Assembly: GCA_017165825.1 (NCBI GenBank)
Contig: CM029370.1
Coordinates: 29,107,146-29,171,145, forward strand
DNA from: Hepsetus odoe
Taxonomy: Eukaryota > Chordata > Actinopteri > Characiformes > Hepsetidae
Reading direction: 5' to 3'
Length of the DNA stretch: 64,000 bases
Position 1 is the first letter of the stretch, and every line of letters starts with the position of its first letter. Position numbers and translations under genes: made by a program. The notes beneath the pieces were generated by a model that saw only the letters and a program-made list of their open reading frames with translations, ran no database searches and was not told the DNA's origin. This document shows positions 11,864 to 23,095 of this stretch, one piece after another.

Positions 11864-13504
11864 TACTGATACTGAGTCCAAACTGATACACCCGACCCAA
11901 ACAGCAACAGAACCACTAAACTTGCTGAACAGAACAGATCTGAGCCAGTGACGGCCCTCAGAGTGTGTCCCAGGAAGAGATGAACTCCATCCAGACAATC
12001 CTCTTTCCATGTGGATTCAGTGCTGCTCAAACTGTCCCCTAAACAGTCCAGATTTATAGAAATGTCTGGGGTGGGGTCCTTGGGAACCCACAGTAAGTCG
12101 AACGTTTGGTCTTCATGTTTTTTTCAGTGACATTTTTGACGCAACAGGTTGGAAAGATGTTCAGATGTACAGTTTTCCCCCCAAATCCCAAAGCACTTGT
12201 TCAGCCGAGACATCTGATGTATAAAGTTTCGTTCTCCAGGTTTAACATGAAATGTCCTGCACGGCTCAAACAGCAGTAGAAATTGTCCAGCTCTTCAAAT
12301 TTGTCAATTTTTAAATATACCAGTGTGTCAGAAACCACTGCAGTGAAACTGTTAGAGATTATTAAACGCTCTGCAGGGACTGGGGGCAGCATGTGATGCA
12401 GCATTCCTCCAGGACTTTCAAGCCAGAAGACAACAGTACTACATAGTGCAAAAGACACAATGTCCAACTCAGATGACACTGAGCAGAGACAGTACTGAGT
12501 AAGATATTATTGTGAGGTACTGTGTTTGGCAGATCTTGATTAAAAGTACAGTGCAAAGATTCAGGGGTCATAGAAATAACTTGATGTGCAAGAATTCCAA
12601 AAAATAGTGCTAAAATGACTGCAGTAATCAATAAAAATCCTTTTTTAATAAAGCTTGCGTGCAAAGATTCAGGGGTGAGCTTTAAAGCTTTTTGTGCAAA
12701 AAAAAAAAATGGGACAAAAGGACCAATACAAATAGCCACAATAATCATTAAAGACCACACGTTATTTATTGTTTAGGTTACTATTAAATGTAAAATCATT
12801 TCTATTAATATGACATAAAAATATGAAAGTGCTATTAACATTAAATGTAAGAATTAGTGCTTATCAAAAACTAATACTAAAGAATACTAAAGAAACTGAT
12901 CAAGAAAACTAAAATTGTGAATAAACTGTTCCCTTTGGAGCACTGACCCATCCTGGCCAAGCAGGAGATGGACGTTCCCTAGCTGGTAGGGTTCTATGTT
13001 GTGTCTACATATTTTTGGCCTGTTTAGGTTCATTTTAGGGTCGTCCATAAGAGGGTGGACACAAGCTTGTTCAGGCTGAGCAGCACCTCAAAAAGCACCT
13101 CCATCTGGAGAGGGCAAAAATGGCTGGTCAGCTGGAGCACCGTCTCCAATAGTGATCTGAATTAACCCGCAGTGTAGATGGAAAGTATTTGTTGTGAAGC
13201 TTTTATCTGTTTGTTGACTTTGTTTTCCTTTCGGACTTTCCTGTTAGAACAACATAAAATATCAGAGAGTGTATCATTAGATCTTTTTGTGGAGCCTTTT
13301 ATAGGTGTTCAGTTTTGAAGTGTTAATGTTGCAACTGTATTTATAGCGACTACTGACCGAAACTTGAAATAGTTTGTTTTCTATTGTGAAACAGAAATAT
13401 ACTTTATTGATGCAGAGTGTAGCTACATCACAATGTTGTGTTCGACTGTGCTTTTTGGATTTAACATAAAGACAAAATGTATGAGTTTTATTAATGCTTT
13501 GCTG

Positions 13505-13740
13505 AGTCTACACCAATCAAGCAGAACATTAAAACCACCTACTATCATGGTGACCTCTCGATTCATGGAATCTACAAGAACCCTGAAGATGTGCGGTTGT
13601 ATCTGCACCAAGATATGAACAGTAGGGCACAGATCTTTTGGCTTTCCCCAAAGATTTCCATGGAGGAGAATGTTGACGTGTTCTGTATATTTTTGAAGGG
13701 TCTGCTCTTGCAGAGCTACTAACAGATGCAGTGTTCTAGT
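13505..13740. mobile_element. Possible MITE fragment
   Basis: Contains AACATTAAAACCACCTACTA and CTACAAGAACCCTGAAGATG, wording typical of a dispersed fish non-autonomous DNA transposon as I remember it. No terminal repeats were delimited. Confidence 0.35.
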
Positions 13741-13744
13741 GTTC

Positions 13745-13970
13745 AGGGATGAGGCCCCAGGAACAGAAGGCTGTGGGTTCTAATCCCGGACCAGTAGGTT
13801 GTCCTGAGTTACCCTTGAGCAATGTACCGGCCCCATCCCTGCTCCCCATGGACTGGATGTGGCTGCCCCCTGCTGGACTGTGTGTGTGTGCTAAATACAG
13901 AGGATCTATTTGGTTGTGGTTCTCTGTGGTCTGTTGTGTTCACAATGACAAATAGTCACTTTCACTTTCT
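13745..13970 (+). mobile_element. Family A SINE-like repeat (clearest copy, used as reference)
   Basis: Head to tail: GAGGCCCCAGGAACAGAAGG, a degenerate RNA polymerase III B box (GTGGGTTCTAATCCC), CCTTGAGCAATGTACC, CCATCCCTGCTCCCC, GGCTGCCCCCTGCTGGACTG, a TAAATACAGAGG block, and a tail TAGTCACTTTCACTTTCT. The head with GGTTCGAATCC in better copies implies a tRNA-related origin. At least fifteen full or partial copies are scattered in both orientations through this window, confined to introns and intergenic DNA. Confidence 0.85.
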
Positions 13971-14089
13971 CAGTTTAGTTTTTCCAGATGTCCCAGTGAT
14001 GAAAGATCAGATTTTGAGTCTGAGTGAGTTCCTTGAGCTCTTCCTGAACAGTTTGCAGTGTGAATTACCAGCATTTAAGGTAGACTGCA

Positions 14090-14355
14090 GGAAAGTGAAA
14101 GTGAACGTGACAACCCTTGTCATTGCAAGGTCACAGCACTGCACACCATGAACCACAACGAAACTGGACCTCTGCTTTTAACCCATGCATACAAACACCG
14201 TGCAGCAGTGGGCAGCTATTGAAAGCGCCTGGGGAGCAGTGACCGGGACGGTACCTTGCTCAGGGATACCTCAGGGCAACCTACTTGAGAGGGAATCGAA
14301 CCCACAATCTTCCGATGCAGGGCAACTCCCTAACCACTAGGCCACCGCTGCCCAC
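14090..14355 (-). mobile_element. Family A SINE-like repeat, near full length
   Basis: Tail GGAAAGTGAAAGTGAACGTG at the left, head ACTAGGCCACCGCTGCCCAC at the right. Its core motif is altered to GCAGCAGTGGGCAGC. Confidence 0.85.
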
Positions 14356-14477
14356 AGTAAGAGCTTTATATGAACATTAAATGCTTCTGAAATGGAATAT
14401 AATCAAATAATATAATGATTAAAAGGTATAAAATGCATAAAAACTGACCCAGAAGCCTAGCTCAGTTTTGTTATCAA

Positions 14478-14675
14478 GTGAAAGTGACTATTTGTCACAC
14501 AAATCGAAACACAGCCAATTGCATCATCTGTATTTAACCCACACACACTGTCTGGGGAGCAATGATGGGGATGGTACCTTGCTCAAGGGTGCCTCAGGGT
14601 AACAAACTGGTCTGGGATGCAAACCAATGACCTTCTGATGCTGGGGACTAGTCCCTAAACACCACCGCTGCCACA
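14478..14675 (-). mobile_element. Family A SINE-like repeat with internal deletion
   Basis: Begins AAGTGAAAGTGACTATTTGT and ends CACCGCTGCC; the GCAGCAGGGGG block is missing between 14550 and 14560. Confidence 0.75.
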
Positions 14676-14727
14676 GTGTAATACACGGCACCTGTCAGGG
14701 GTTATAATGATGTATAACCTTGTGGGG

Positions 14728-14915
14728 GGTGGTGGTGGTCTAGTGGTAGGGTACTTGCTTATGGACCTATGGCTCAAGAGGTTCCAGGTTCGAATCCCAC
14801 CTCTGGCACTACCACCACTGGGTCCCTGAGCAAGACCCTTAACCCTGAGCGTCTCCAGGGGGACTGTCCCTGTAATTAGGACATGGAAGTCGCTCTGGAC
14901 CTGCCAACGTTTTAC
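14728..14915 (+). mobile_element. Family B tRNA-derived SINE-like repeat
   Basis: Contains A-box-like GTGGTCTAGTGGTAGGGTAC and perfect B box GGTTCGAATCCC at 14787-14798, then GAGCAAGACCCTTAACCCTG and TGTCCCTGTAATTAGGACA. Full copies elsewhere end in GATAAGAGCGTCTGCTAAAT plus a TGTAAA tail; here that end is lost after CGCTCTGGA. Confidence 0.85.
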
Positions 14916-14949
14916 TACAAAATCTCTTTATATTTGATCATTTACACTT

Positions 14950-15112
14950 GCAGCATTTAGCAGATTCTAATTACAGGTACGGTCCCCCCTGGAGACACTC
15001 AGGGTTAAGGGTCTCAAGGACCCAGTGGTGGTAGTGCCAAAGGTGGGACTCGAACCTGAGACCTCATGACCAATAGGTCCATAGGCAAGTATCCTACCAC
15101 TAGACCACCTCC
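14950..15112 (-). mobile_element. Family B SINE-like repeat, inverted relative to 14728-14915
   Basis: Starts in TTTAGCAGATTCTAATTACA and ends GTAGGATACTTGCC in complement with ACTAGACCACCTCCACC. Together with the preceding copy it forms an inverted pair about 35 bases apart. Confidence 0.85.
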
Positions 15113-15357
15113 ACCCCTATGATCATATTTTTGTTGAAAGGAAATCCTCCTCACCATGCAAGTCTGAACTCCAGGTCTTCCTTTTCTGTAATGATATATT
15201 TCTGATTAGCATAAGATCAATCAGAAAGCTCAGTGAGTGCTATGAGCGTTCAAATTTCTACATTGTTGTTAAGGGGTGTAAAAAAAAGATGCTGAAGTTC
15301 CACAAAAACTGAATCATGATCACTTTGACAAAAAAAGCTTCATTCCCATCCAAACGC

Positions 15358-15363
15358 TTTATT
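15358..15363 (-). terminator. Candidate atp6v1d poly(A) signal
   Basis: TTTATT on the + strand is AATAAA on the minus strand, about 615 bases after the stop codon. Another hexamer at about 15788 could serve a shorter 3' UTR. Confidence 0.45.
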
Positions 15364-15977
15364 GAAATGAATTTAACAGACAAGAACAAATTTGCAGCAG
15401 TTTCAGAAGAGAAGGGTTAACAGACAGCGCTCCGTTCAAGCGGAGGGTTCGTATGGAGGAGGTCCTGCAATCATGAAGACTAAATCCATCACATCCTTCA
15501 TCCACACTCAGTGTAAACAAGGACATGTAGATGATGCACTAGGACATGATTTCACTCCTAATGGACGCCACAGGAAAAGGGGCTGAAGAGCCATGTATTC
15601 TGCTGAGGATCGGAGTGGTTCTTCTATCACACTCGGAATGGTATTTTCAGTAAATCCCTTCGTTTAATCTCTGTGTATGATTTTCAGTCATCAGAAATAA
15701 AGCGCTCGCACAGACAAGACCAAAACCAGTATACACAATTTACAGAAAACATCACTGGCAGCATTAACCAATGATTTTCTTTTGCTTGTATTTATTTTAC
15801 AGAGCTCTAGTGAACATGCTTCCGTCACCATGTGAACGTTCGTTCTACCCGAAGTGAAATAGAAAACAAGACATGTTCACCAACACACACAATACAATGA
15901 GCACGGCGGAAATTTCACGAAATCATGTTGAACACGGCCGACGAATAAATAGGGTTTAGAGAGCGGAGAGTCGGGTT

Positions 15978-18900
15978 CTATTCAAACAGCAGGTCCTCGT
16001 CGGCCTCCTCGGTCAGCATGTTGGCCGGTTCAGCCACGGGCCCCAGTCGAGCCAGTCGCTGGGCGATCTCCTTCTCCGTCCTTTCCCGGAGCTGCTTCTT
16101 CTTTTCCTGGATTTTCTTCAGCCTGGGGTGGAAAAGAGAGAAAACGGGCTCAGATTGGGCAAAAATGTCAAACTGATGCGATTCCAAGACCAGTCCTTAT
16201 ACCTGACATGTGCTCTGTGGCATCATAGCCATGGAGAGCAGTGAGGGGGACGGTACCTTGCTCAAGGGTACCTCAGGGCAACCTACTGGTCTGGGATTTG
16301 AACCCACAACCTTCAGATCCTGGGGCCTGGGGCCTGAACACTAGAGCATCGTTTCATACAACTTTAAACAAAGAAAACAACTTTATATTCAATAGATCGT
16401 TTACACACATCAGATTCCCCCACTTTCCCATCACATGCTTTAAAACTTGAAAAAAATGTGTTAAATGAGTGATGCAAAGACAAATTCTGCACTTCTTCAA
16501 ACTGATGTTGTTTTGGCATAAAACGATGGTGACCCACCTGTAGAACTCTTCTCTTTCTCTCTCGTCCAGCTCAGTGATGATGTAAGTGAGAGTGCGCTCG
16601 ATCCGAGGGATAATCACTGAGAAAAAGTGAGAAGCCAAAGGAAACAAAGGGATGAGAGACTGACACTGTGCTGTTGTGAGAAAACAGTCAGACTTCTTGA
16701 TTTTTTTGATAATCACAGTGGACAAAAAGTCCATAAAAGCTGCTCCTCACCATGTTCTATGGCATTCACACGACGATTGGTGATCTTGATGGCCTCATCC
16801 AGGGTAACGAAGGACGTCTGGAAGCAAAATAATCCAGAAATGGGATTGTGATGAGAAAACAGCACTGGCAAGAGTGTGAAAAATTTCAAATTTGATTCAA
16901 ACTGATTCAAATTTGGTCTCATGTCTTCTGGCTGTAAGTCTTTCCTCTACTGTCTTGCTCATACTTCATGGATTGTTAGGTTGGTTCATCCTTCCAAACC
17001 GAATCCTTCTCAAAGACCTACGGGACGTCCCATCATTGACGGAACACTGGTTTGTCAGCTTCAGCGTGAAGTGTTTTGTTTTGGGGAAATGTTGTAATAT
17101 GGGGGGCTTTTTGATGACTGAAGGAAAAACTGTTCATGGTATCTGTCCTGTCAGTGTGGGTTTCAATCGTAGAACCAGTTGAAATAAGACTTTTCCATAA
17201 AAACCATAAAACCATGACGTTCCTCCAGTACTTGGGAGGAACTCAGGGAGACAATAAGCATATGAACAATATTATCCCCCCATTTTTGCCATCAAACATA
17301 ACAGACATTATGTAACATACCTTAATATTATTATTTTTTTTATATTTGATCACTAAAGACTGAATGTCTAAGCAGTTTAGGGGTTTGTTTAAAGCTCTGA
17401 TTTCACTTCCTATTCTTCGTTTTTCCTGTGACTAGAGGGCGCCAGGGAGAAGTTTCTTATTGAGAGGGGAGTAAACTGGGATGAATGCCTAAAAATTTCA
17501 TGGTATTTTGACTACTGTGTGCTGATTGGCTGGCATTTGGACTACTGTGTGCTGACTGAAGGTGCTCACCGACAGAGCTTAGGGCCAAACATTCGTTTTT
17601 ATATTCAAATCGCAACTTTCGAATCACAAGAGCTGCAATTTTAATTCTACTCTACATTCTCCAAAACTGGGACGCTGCAGTTGGGGAATCTCAACAATAA
17701 TAATAATAATAATATTAATAATAACATCTAATTAGAACACAGAGCATGTGATATGACAGGCTGGCACATTATCAAGCCTAGTTTCTCTGCACTTTTTGGC
17801 AAAACAATGGGCCTGGTTGGAAAATAGGTTAATGTACAAAAAATAATCGCAATTAAAATTCAGATTAAGAAAAAAAAAATGCAATTAGATTTTGTTGAAC
17901 TGCTCCAGACTTGCTGGACAGAAAAATTTGATGCTGTTCTTTAGTGAAGAAACCAGTGCGTTTCAATAAAAATGAAGGTTTATAACTTATAGTTTTGCAG
18001 CAAAGCTTCATCTGAACTTCTATGTTTTTGGCCTCAGGAGCGCCCTCTAGTGTCTTGGCAACTTCTGCAGTGTCAGTTGTCAGATTTCTTCATGCCATCT
18101 TCATCTCTGGCAAAATCTTCCATACTGTGATGGAAAAGATCTCCAGCACCCCTCACCTGCAGGGAGGCCAACTCCACCAGCAGCTCCACAGCTTTGGCAT
18201 AGTTCCTCTTCAGCCTGGACAGCTGCTCTCCACCTCTGGCCAGACCGGTCAGCTCGTAACCTTTTGGTAAGAAGAAAATTTTTCAAAATGTGAAAGTTGC
18301 TTTTTGCTCCTGTTATGGTCTCTTTACTTTTAAGGTGATAAAATTATAATCTGGTCACACATCAGCTGCAAATCTGGATTCGCGATGCAGAACGGAGTGT
18401 TTATGAGAGTTTGTGAGATGAAGTGAGTAAATGACTTACTGTCTCCTCCTTCCTGGTAGTGCTCAAACACAGGCAGAGTCACACCTGGTTGGACAAACCG
18501 CAACCCAAAGACAAAAACTTGAATAAATTCTTGATATTGATTACAAGGCATAAACAAACCACGAGGTATGAGGTCTTAAGTTCACAATCTGTTCTATGAA
18601 AATGTTATTACCAATTAATAGAAAAGAGATTTGAAACTGGCCGGGAAAAAAAAAAAGGAAAAAACACCTGCAACATTATCCCTTTTGGCCCTGACCTTCA
18701 CCTGGGCCTTATTCACATTCTGGATCACCGTTGTGCTGAAAATAATGAAACAAAACACACGTTAGCTCAAATTCCCTATTAAACTAGAGCAGCAGCACTT
18801 TCATGAGCACAGGCTGGTCCCACCTAAAGTCTCCGGCAGCAAATTTGGCTTCAGCCAATGAAAAGGCAGCTTCTCTCATCACTTCTCCCATGAGTGTCTT

Positions 18901-21646
18901 GGTCTGGCAGCAGAGGAAAAAACATGTTGGTAAACTTGAAAATGCACAACACATTAACTGATCTTATCCACTGCCACTTTGATAGACACTCTACCTTGCA
19001 GCAGAACATGCTGCCTTACAAACAAGACGGTGGGTTCCAAGGTCTTTAAACATAAACAGCGAAACTTCCATCTTTCACGGTTACAGACTTTGGTCCTTTA
19101 TTTATTCTTCATACAAACAAAAGTCTTGAGCGTCTCCTTTCTTTATATTTTACTGGGAATCACCTTGTTGGTGCAAAGACTTTTATTCCTGTCAAACTGT
19201 TTCATTTTCTTTGTCATTTTGAGATTAAATGAAAGAATCTCAATGTAAAAATGTTTTAGTGTGACTGTGAAGTGTCTAAAGATACAAGGTTCTAGATAAA
19301 GGGTGTTCTCAGCGTTCAGCATCAGCAGTAAAAGAATCACATGATCATCTGGAATCATCTGCACCTGGTTCTTCACTGCTTCATGTCTTAAGTTAGACGC
19401 TTTGTTCTGCTTGAAGGTTCAGACGTAGATCACTGTGTGGATTAACCAACACAGAACTATCAAACTGCTCAGGTACAGAGACTGGACTGAACATGAGAGA
19501 CAACAACACTGTCCTTCAGGAAGATCTGGAGAACTGCTCAGGTACAGAGACTGGACTGAAAATGAGAGACAACAACACTGTCCTTCAGGAAGATCTGGAG
19601 AACCGTTCCTCAATGATACAAGAAAGTCTGGATCTTTGGAAGTAAAATATGAAGAATTGAGAAGCTCACAAACATTTGAAACATGAAAATGAGAGCCATT
19701 TACTTCAAACGTTAAAATTGTTTCTCACTGCAGTGGAATGAAGGGATGAAAAGTTTAAATTTAAAGAAAAACAATGTTTGGAAGTCTGTATAGCCGAATA
19801 GGAAAATAGAACTTTATTGAGAGGTTACCTGTTTAAAAGACTTTTATTTTGAACTTCCTCAACAAAACACTGAAAATACAAGAAAGTCTGGCTCTTTGGA
19901 GGTAAAACATGAAGAAATCAGGGGCTGAAGACTTGTGCACAGAACTGTATTTAGACTTAAAGGATGAGCTGCTCAAATGTGCTTCCTCTCACCTCAATGA
20001 TTTTCCGGAGAATCTGCCGGAAACGCATGGAAAGGGCGTCAGCTTTCTTCTTCAGCAGATTGCGTCCGGTCTGAGCTCCTTTCAGTCGAGCCTTCATGAT
20101 GGTCTGAGCCCTGAAAACATTTACAGAAAAACTCATTTTAATCACACAAGATGATTTCAGACTCTCTCGTTACATTACAAACTTTTTTAAGACTTCATTT
20201 TGTAGGGTGCACTGATCTGGGAACTGTGGGCACATAAGATTGCCTGATATCTTTCATTTACACACAGAAACATTTACATTCACAGCAGGTTTGAGAATTC
20301 ACAGAAACATGTTGGTCTGCTCACAGTGGAGTTGACTGGAACCAGATGTCTGAACTGGTTTCAGAAACGCTGCCTGATCCCTGAGACGTTATCTTACCAG
20401 AGCCTGGAGAAGATTTTGGACTAAAAATTGAAACTGATTGAGCTCAAATTCACAATTTTACCAACATCGCAGTCCCATATAAACACTTCTTCTTCTTCTT
20501 CTTCTTCTTTCGGCTGGTCCCGTCTAGGGCTCGCCACAGCGGATCAACTGTCTCCCTTTCTTCCTGTCCTCTGCATCTTCCTCCTTCAAACCGACCACCT
20601 GAATGTCTTCTCTCACCACATTTATTAACCTCCTCTTTGGGCTTCCTCTTCTCCTCTTTCCTCCATCTTCAACATCCTCCTCCCGATATACTCCTCGTCT
20701 CTGCTCTGGACATGTACAAAATGTCCACCCTGATCTGTCCCTCTAATTTACTCATTTCTAATCCTGTCCATCCTCGTCACACCAACGAACATCTCGGCAT
20801 CTTTAACTCTGACACCTCCAGCTCCACCTCCTGTCTTTTCGTCAGCGCCACCATCTCCAACCCGTATAACATAGCTGGTCTCACTACTGTAAACCTTCCC
20901 TTTTACTCTAGCTGGTACCCATCTGTCACAAATTTTCCCTCTTGCTGGTGCCTGTCTGTCCCATATAAACCCTGGTGGAATTTAAATGGCTCGATTTGTG
21001 ACGTCTGGTCCTTACAGCTCTGTAAGGAAATCTCTACATCCAACCATTTCACACCAAACCCACTCTGGACGGCTTTTCCATCCTTGAATTTTGAAGAAAT
21101 GTTGAAAAGTTGGTGGAAATTCCCTTTTAAGCTTCCTCACTGGCAGGAGCCTCAAATCACATGACAGTGAACATGGGAGACTTCTGTTTTTGTGTCATTT
21201 CATGGCAGTTTATTCCCAACTTTAACACACATTATAATAACATTCATTATAAGATGCTTATTCTTATTTTATAAGCACTGCTTTCAACGTTCATTTGTTG
21301 AACTATATTTTATGACCTTGATAAAGGTGCAGTGCAGAAACCTCACATTTACTCGCATGAGACATCACATCAGTCACCAGATATTGACCTTTAAATGGAT
21401 TATTTAGATCTGACAGCTGTTTTCACCCATTTCTGTTTCACTGTTCACATGTTTTCAATGCAAACTCGACCTGACAGTCAGTTCAGCTTTCATTTTGCAG
21501 CAGTTATGAGTCTGAAATGCTGATGATTTGGGACATTTATGGTGTAAACCTGCGGAAGGACTGCGTTGGTGTGTAAATTAGGATTTAGAGGCTTTAAATA
21601 CTCACATCCTCGAAGGGAAAATGTCGATCCGATCTTTGCTCGACAT
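15978..21646 (-). CDS. atp6v1d: V-type proton ATPase subunit D
   Basis: Central rotor stalk subunit of the V1 sector of the vacuolar H+-ATPase, coupling ATP hydrolysis in A3B3 to proton pumping at lysosomes and endosomes. Nine coding exons on the minus strand, given on + coordinates from start to stop: 21606-21646, 19993-20110, 18824-18903, 18668-18735, 18440-18484, 18157-18260, 16751-16817, 16538-16616, 15978-16122 (TAG). Lengths sum to 747 bases, 248 residues; the human protein is 247. Conserved blocks are visible in order: start MSSKDRIDIFPSRM, then QTIMKARLKGAQTGRNLLKK, GVTLPVFEHYQEG, ELTGLARGGEQL, NRRVNAIEHVIIPRIERTL, and the acidic C-terminus ending DEDLLFE. The protein is a long antiparallel coiled coil, so the charged helical composition is expected. 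The start is fixed by homology and by the exon ending in a split ATG codon (AT|G). Divergent from eif2s1; a CLEAR-type E-box lies 162 bases upstream of the start. Confidence 0.97.
16225..16345 (-). mobile_element. Family A SINE-like fragment in an atp6v1d intron
   Basis: GACGGTACCTTGCTCAAGGG through TTTGAACCCACAACCTTCAG; tail half missing. Confidence 0.75.
17429..17442 (+). promoter_or_regulatory. CTCF-like core motif (+ orientation)
   Basis: TGACTAGAGGGCGC matches the CTCF consensus core AG(A/G)GGGC(G/A)C with mismatches only at the first two positions. It lies in the atp6v1d intron between exons 16751 and 18157. Confidence 0.4.
18040..18053 (-). promoter_or_regulatory. CTCF-like core motif (- orientation)
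   Basis: The minus strand reads ACACTAGAGGGCGC, deviating from the usual CCANNAGRGGGCGC only at the first base. It faces the motif at 17429. Confidence 0.45.
19116..19942 (-). mobile_element. Family C element with two 69-bp units in an atp6v1d intron
   Basis: Left end AAAAGTCTTGAGCGTCTCCT; units at about 19468-19605; right-end blocks at 19625-19680 and again at 19880-19942 finishing GACTTGTGCACAG. About 200 bases of unrelated DNA between the two right ends may be a later insertion. Confidence 0.65.
20486..20960 (-). mobile_element. LINE 3' fragment (minus orientation) with (TTC)n tail
   Basis: The (TTC)n run at 20487-20510 is the complement of a (GAA)n 3' tail. It is followed by GGGCTCGCCACAGCGGATCA, the complement of the conserved end GATCCGCTGTGGCGA. 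Further right the complement encodes decayed reverse-transcriptase C-terminal sequence. Related copies: 42437-42784, 60848-61075 and 61976-62160. Confidence 0.7.
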
Positions 21647-22510
21647 CGTGTCGTTTTAAATTAATCCTCGACAGTAGGTGTAGATGAATAAACGAGTTCA
21701 GGAGCTGTAAGTGCGGTTAGTTTTGTTCGTGGACCGATTTTGTGCTGGTTTTTACTGTTTTCTGATCCTCATAGTGGAAAAAAAAATCACATTACAGCTC
21801 ATCGCGCGTCACGTGACTCACGCAGCGCAGAAGGCAAAATAAAACCAAATTTTATGCATTGTTTTTTATTATTTTTATTAATTCATTTTTTGTTTATTTT
21901 TGTTCTTTTTAAAATAGAATCATTGTCTCGTTCTGATATTGATTGATTGATGAAACTGAAAAACAGCTTCATATATTTTATTAAAATAAAACATTTATTT
22001 TGAAATGCGGTAGCAGATTCCGGTGCATCATGTGATTCAGCGGCGCGCCTGCAAAAGAAAAACATACGTTTTTATTTAAACGCCGTATTCAAAGATAACG
22101 AAAAATAACCCTTCACTTCTAATTGTTGATGTTATTAGATATAAGTTAAAGACGTTAAAACGTTTCTAACCATGGTGTATTTAAGGCCTTACATTTATAG
22201 AAAACAAAACATGTCATCAGAGTTTCCAAATCAGTAGAGCCAATTAAAAAGAATAAAATAAAAATAAAAAATACCCATTAATATTAATCAAACCTGTTAG
22301 GATGAATTTCATTGACACGTTTATTTTTGCAAGACTTTTATTTTGAAGTTGATCAGCGCAGCGCCATCCTGTTCCTCCGGCTGTGGCTCCATGGCGAGCT
22401 CCTGTTCTTATAGGTTTTTCTAATTTAAAAAAACTCACAATTCAGCGCCTGAACAGGGGCTTAAATTAAACTATACATTTATCCGGAGCAGTATACTTCA
22501 GGTAACATTC
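21647..22510. promoter_or_regulatory. Divergent atp6v1d / eif2s1 promoter region
   Basis: The two genes start in opposite directions with no gene between. CpG-bearing segments occur at 21800-21830, 22030-22050 and 22350-22400 in otherwise AT-rich DNA. On the + strand, a segment ending CTTCAG at 22501 followed by GTAACA could be an eif2s1 untranslated exon, but this is inference. No TATA box is obvious for either gene, as is common for housekeeping genes. Confidence 0.55.
21808..21817. promoter_or_regulatory. CLEAR element (TFEB/TFE3/MITF site)
   Basis: GTCACGTGAC is a perfect 10-bp palindrome identical to the published CLEAR consensus through which TFEB drives lysosomal and V-ATPase genes. 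It is 162 bases upstream of the atp6v1d start codon, the usual position. Flanks CGC and TCACG keep the site CpG rich. Confidence 0.75.
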
Positions 22511-22696
22511 ATCATATTTATTATTTTGTGTGTAGGAACCATTTTTAAAGTGTCTTTATCTACAGGATCTGCCAAACCGCATGGGCTCTGCCTGAAATTA
22601 AAATAATAAAAACATAAAAATAAACCTGAATGAACTGGTCCTGGCCGGCTCTATTGGTTTTGTTCACATGATGGACCACATGAATTTATAACCCCC

Positions 22697-22722
22697 ATAT
22701 ATATATATATATATATATATAA
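22697..22722. repeat. (AT)n microsatellite
   Basis: Short AT array in the eif2s1 upstream region. Confidence 0.9.
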
Positions 22723-22874
22723 TATGACAACCATTAATGCTTTTATTTTGTAGCAGTTCTGAATCTAAAACTGATTATTCACACAAACACTCAGGAGGTT
22801 GTCAGATCCTGTTTCGTCCCGATAAGTCATTGAATGATTAGTTCTTGAATAGAATGATTCGTCTTGATCTAGGT

Positions 22875-23095
22875 CAGCGGTTCAGGGGACTAGACCAGGA
22901 TCAGAAGCTCATGGGTTCGAATCCCGGACCAGTAGTTTGGGCTGAGGTACCCTTGAGTAAGGTACCGTCCCCATCACTGCTCCCCAGGTGCTGGAAATGG
23001 CTGCTCCCTGCTGGATGGGGTGTGTGGGTGAACTACAGAGGACGTGTTTCACTGTGTGCTGTGTGTTCACGATGACAAATAGTCACTTTCTCTTT
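22875..23095 (+). mobile_element. Family A SINE-like repeat, near full length
   Basis: B box TGGGTTCGAATCCC at about 22913-22926 is intact; ends CAAATAGTCACTTTCTCTTT. It lies upstream of the eif2s1 coding start. Confidence 0.85.

Larger units (their letters stand above)
11864..15977. other. pals1-atp6v1d convergent intergenic region with both 3' UTRs
   Basis: No coding exon is seen. The pals1 3' UTR begins at 11864; AATAAA hexamers at 12630, 12647 and 12920 are candidates for its poly(A) signal and I cannot choose among them. From 13500 to 15110 it is mostly mobile DNA. The atp6v1d 3' UTR occupies the right edge. Confidence 0.6.

Noticed and set aside
14787..14798. tRNA gene suggested by a perfect B box
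   Set aside because: The GGTTCGAATCCC sits in family B SINE copies that lack a foldable cloverleaf and recur at many places.
20637..21164. 175-residue open frame on the + strand
   Set aside because: It is largely the antisense of a LINE 3' fragment in the opposite orientation; composition and lack of domains argue against a gene.
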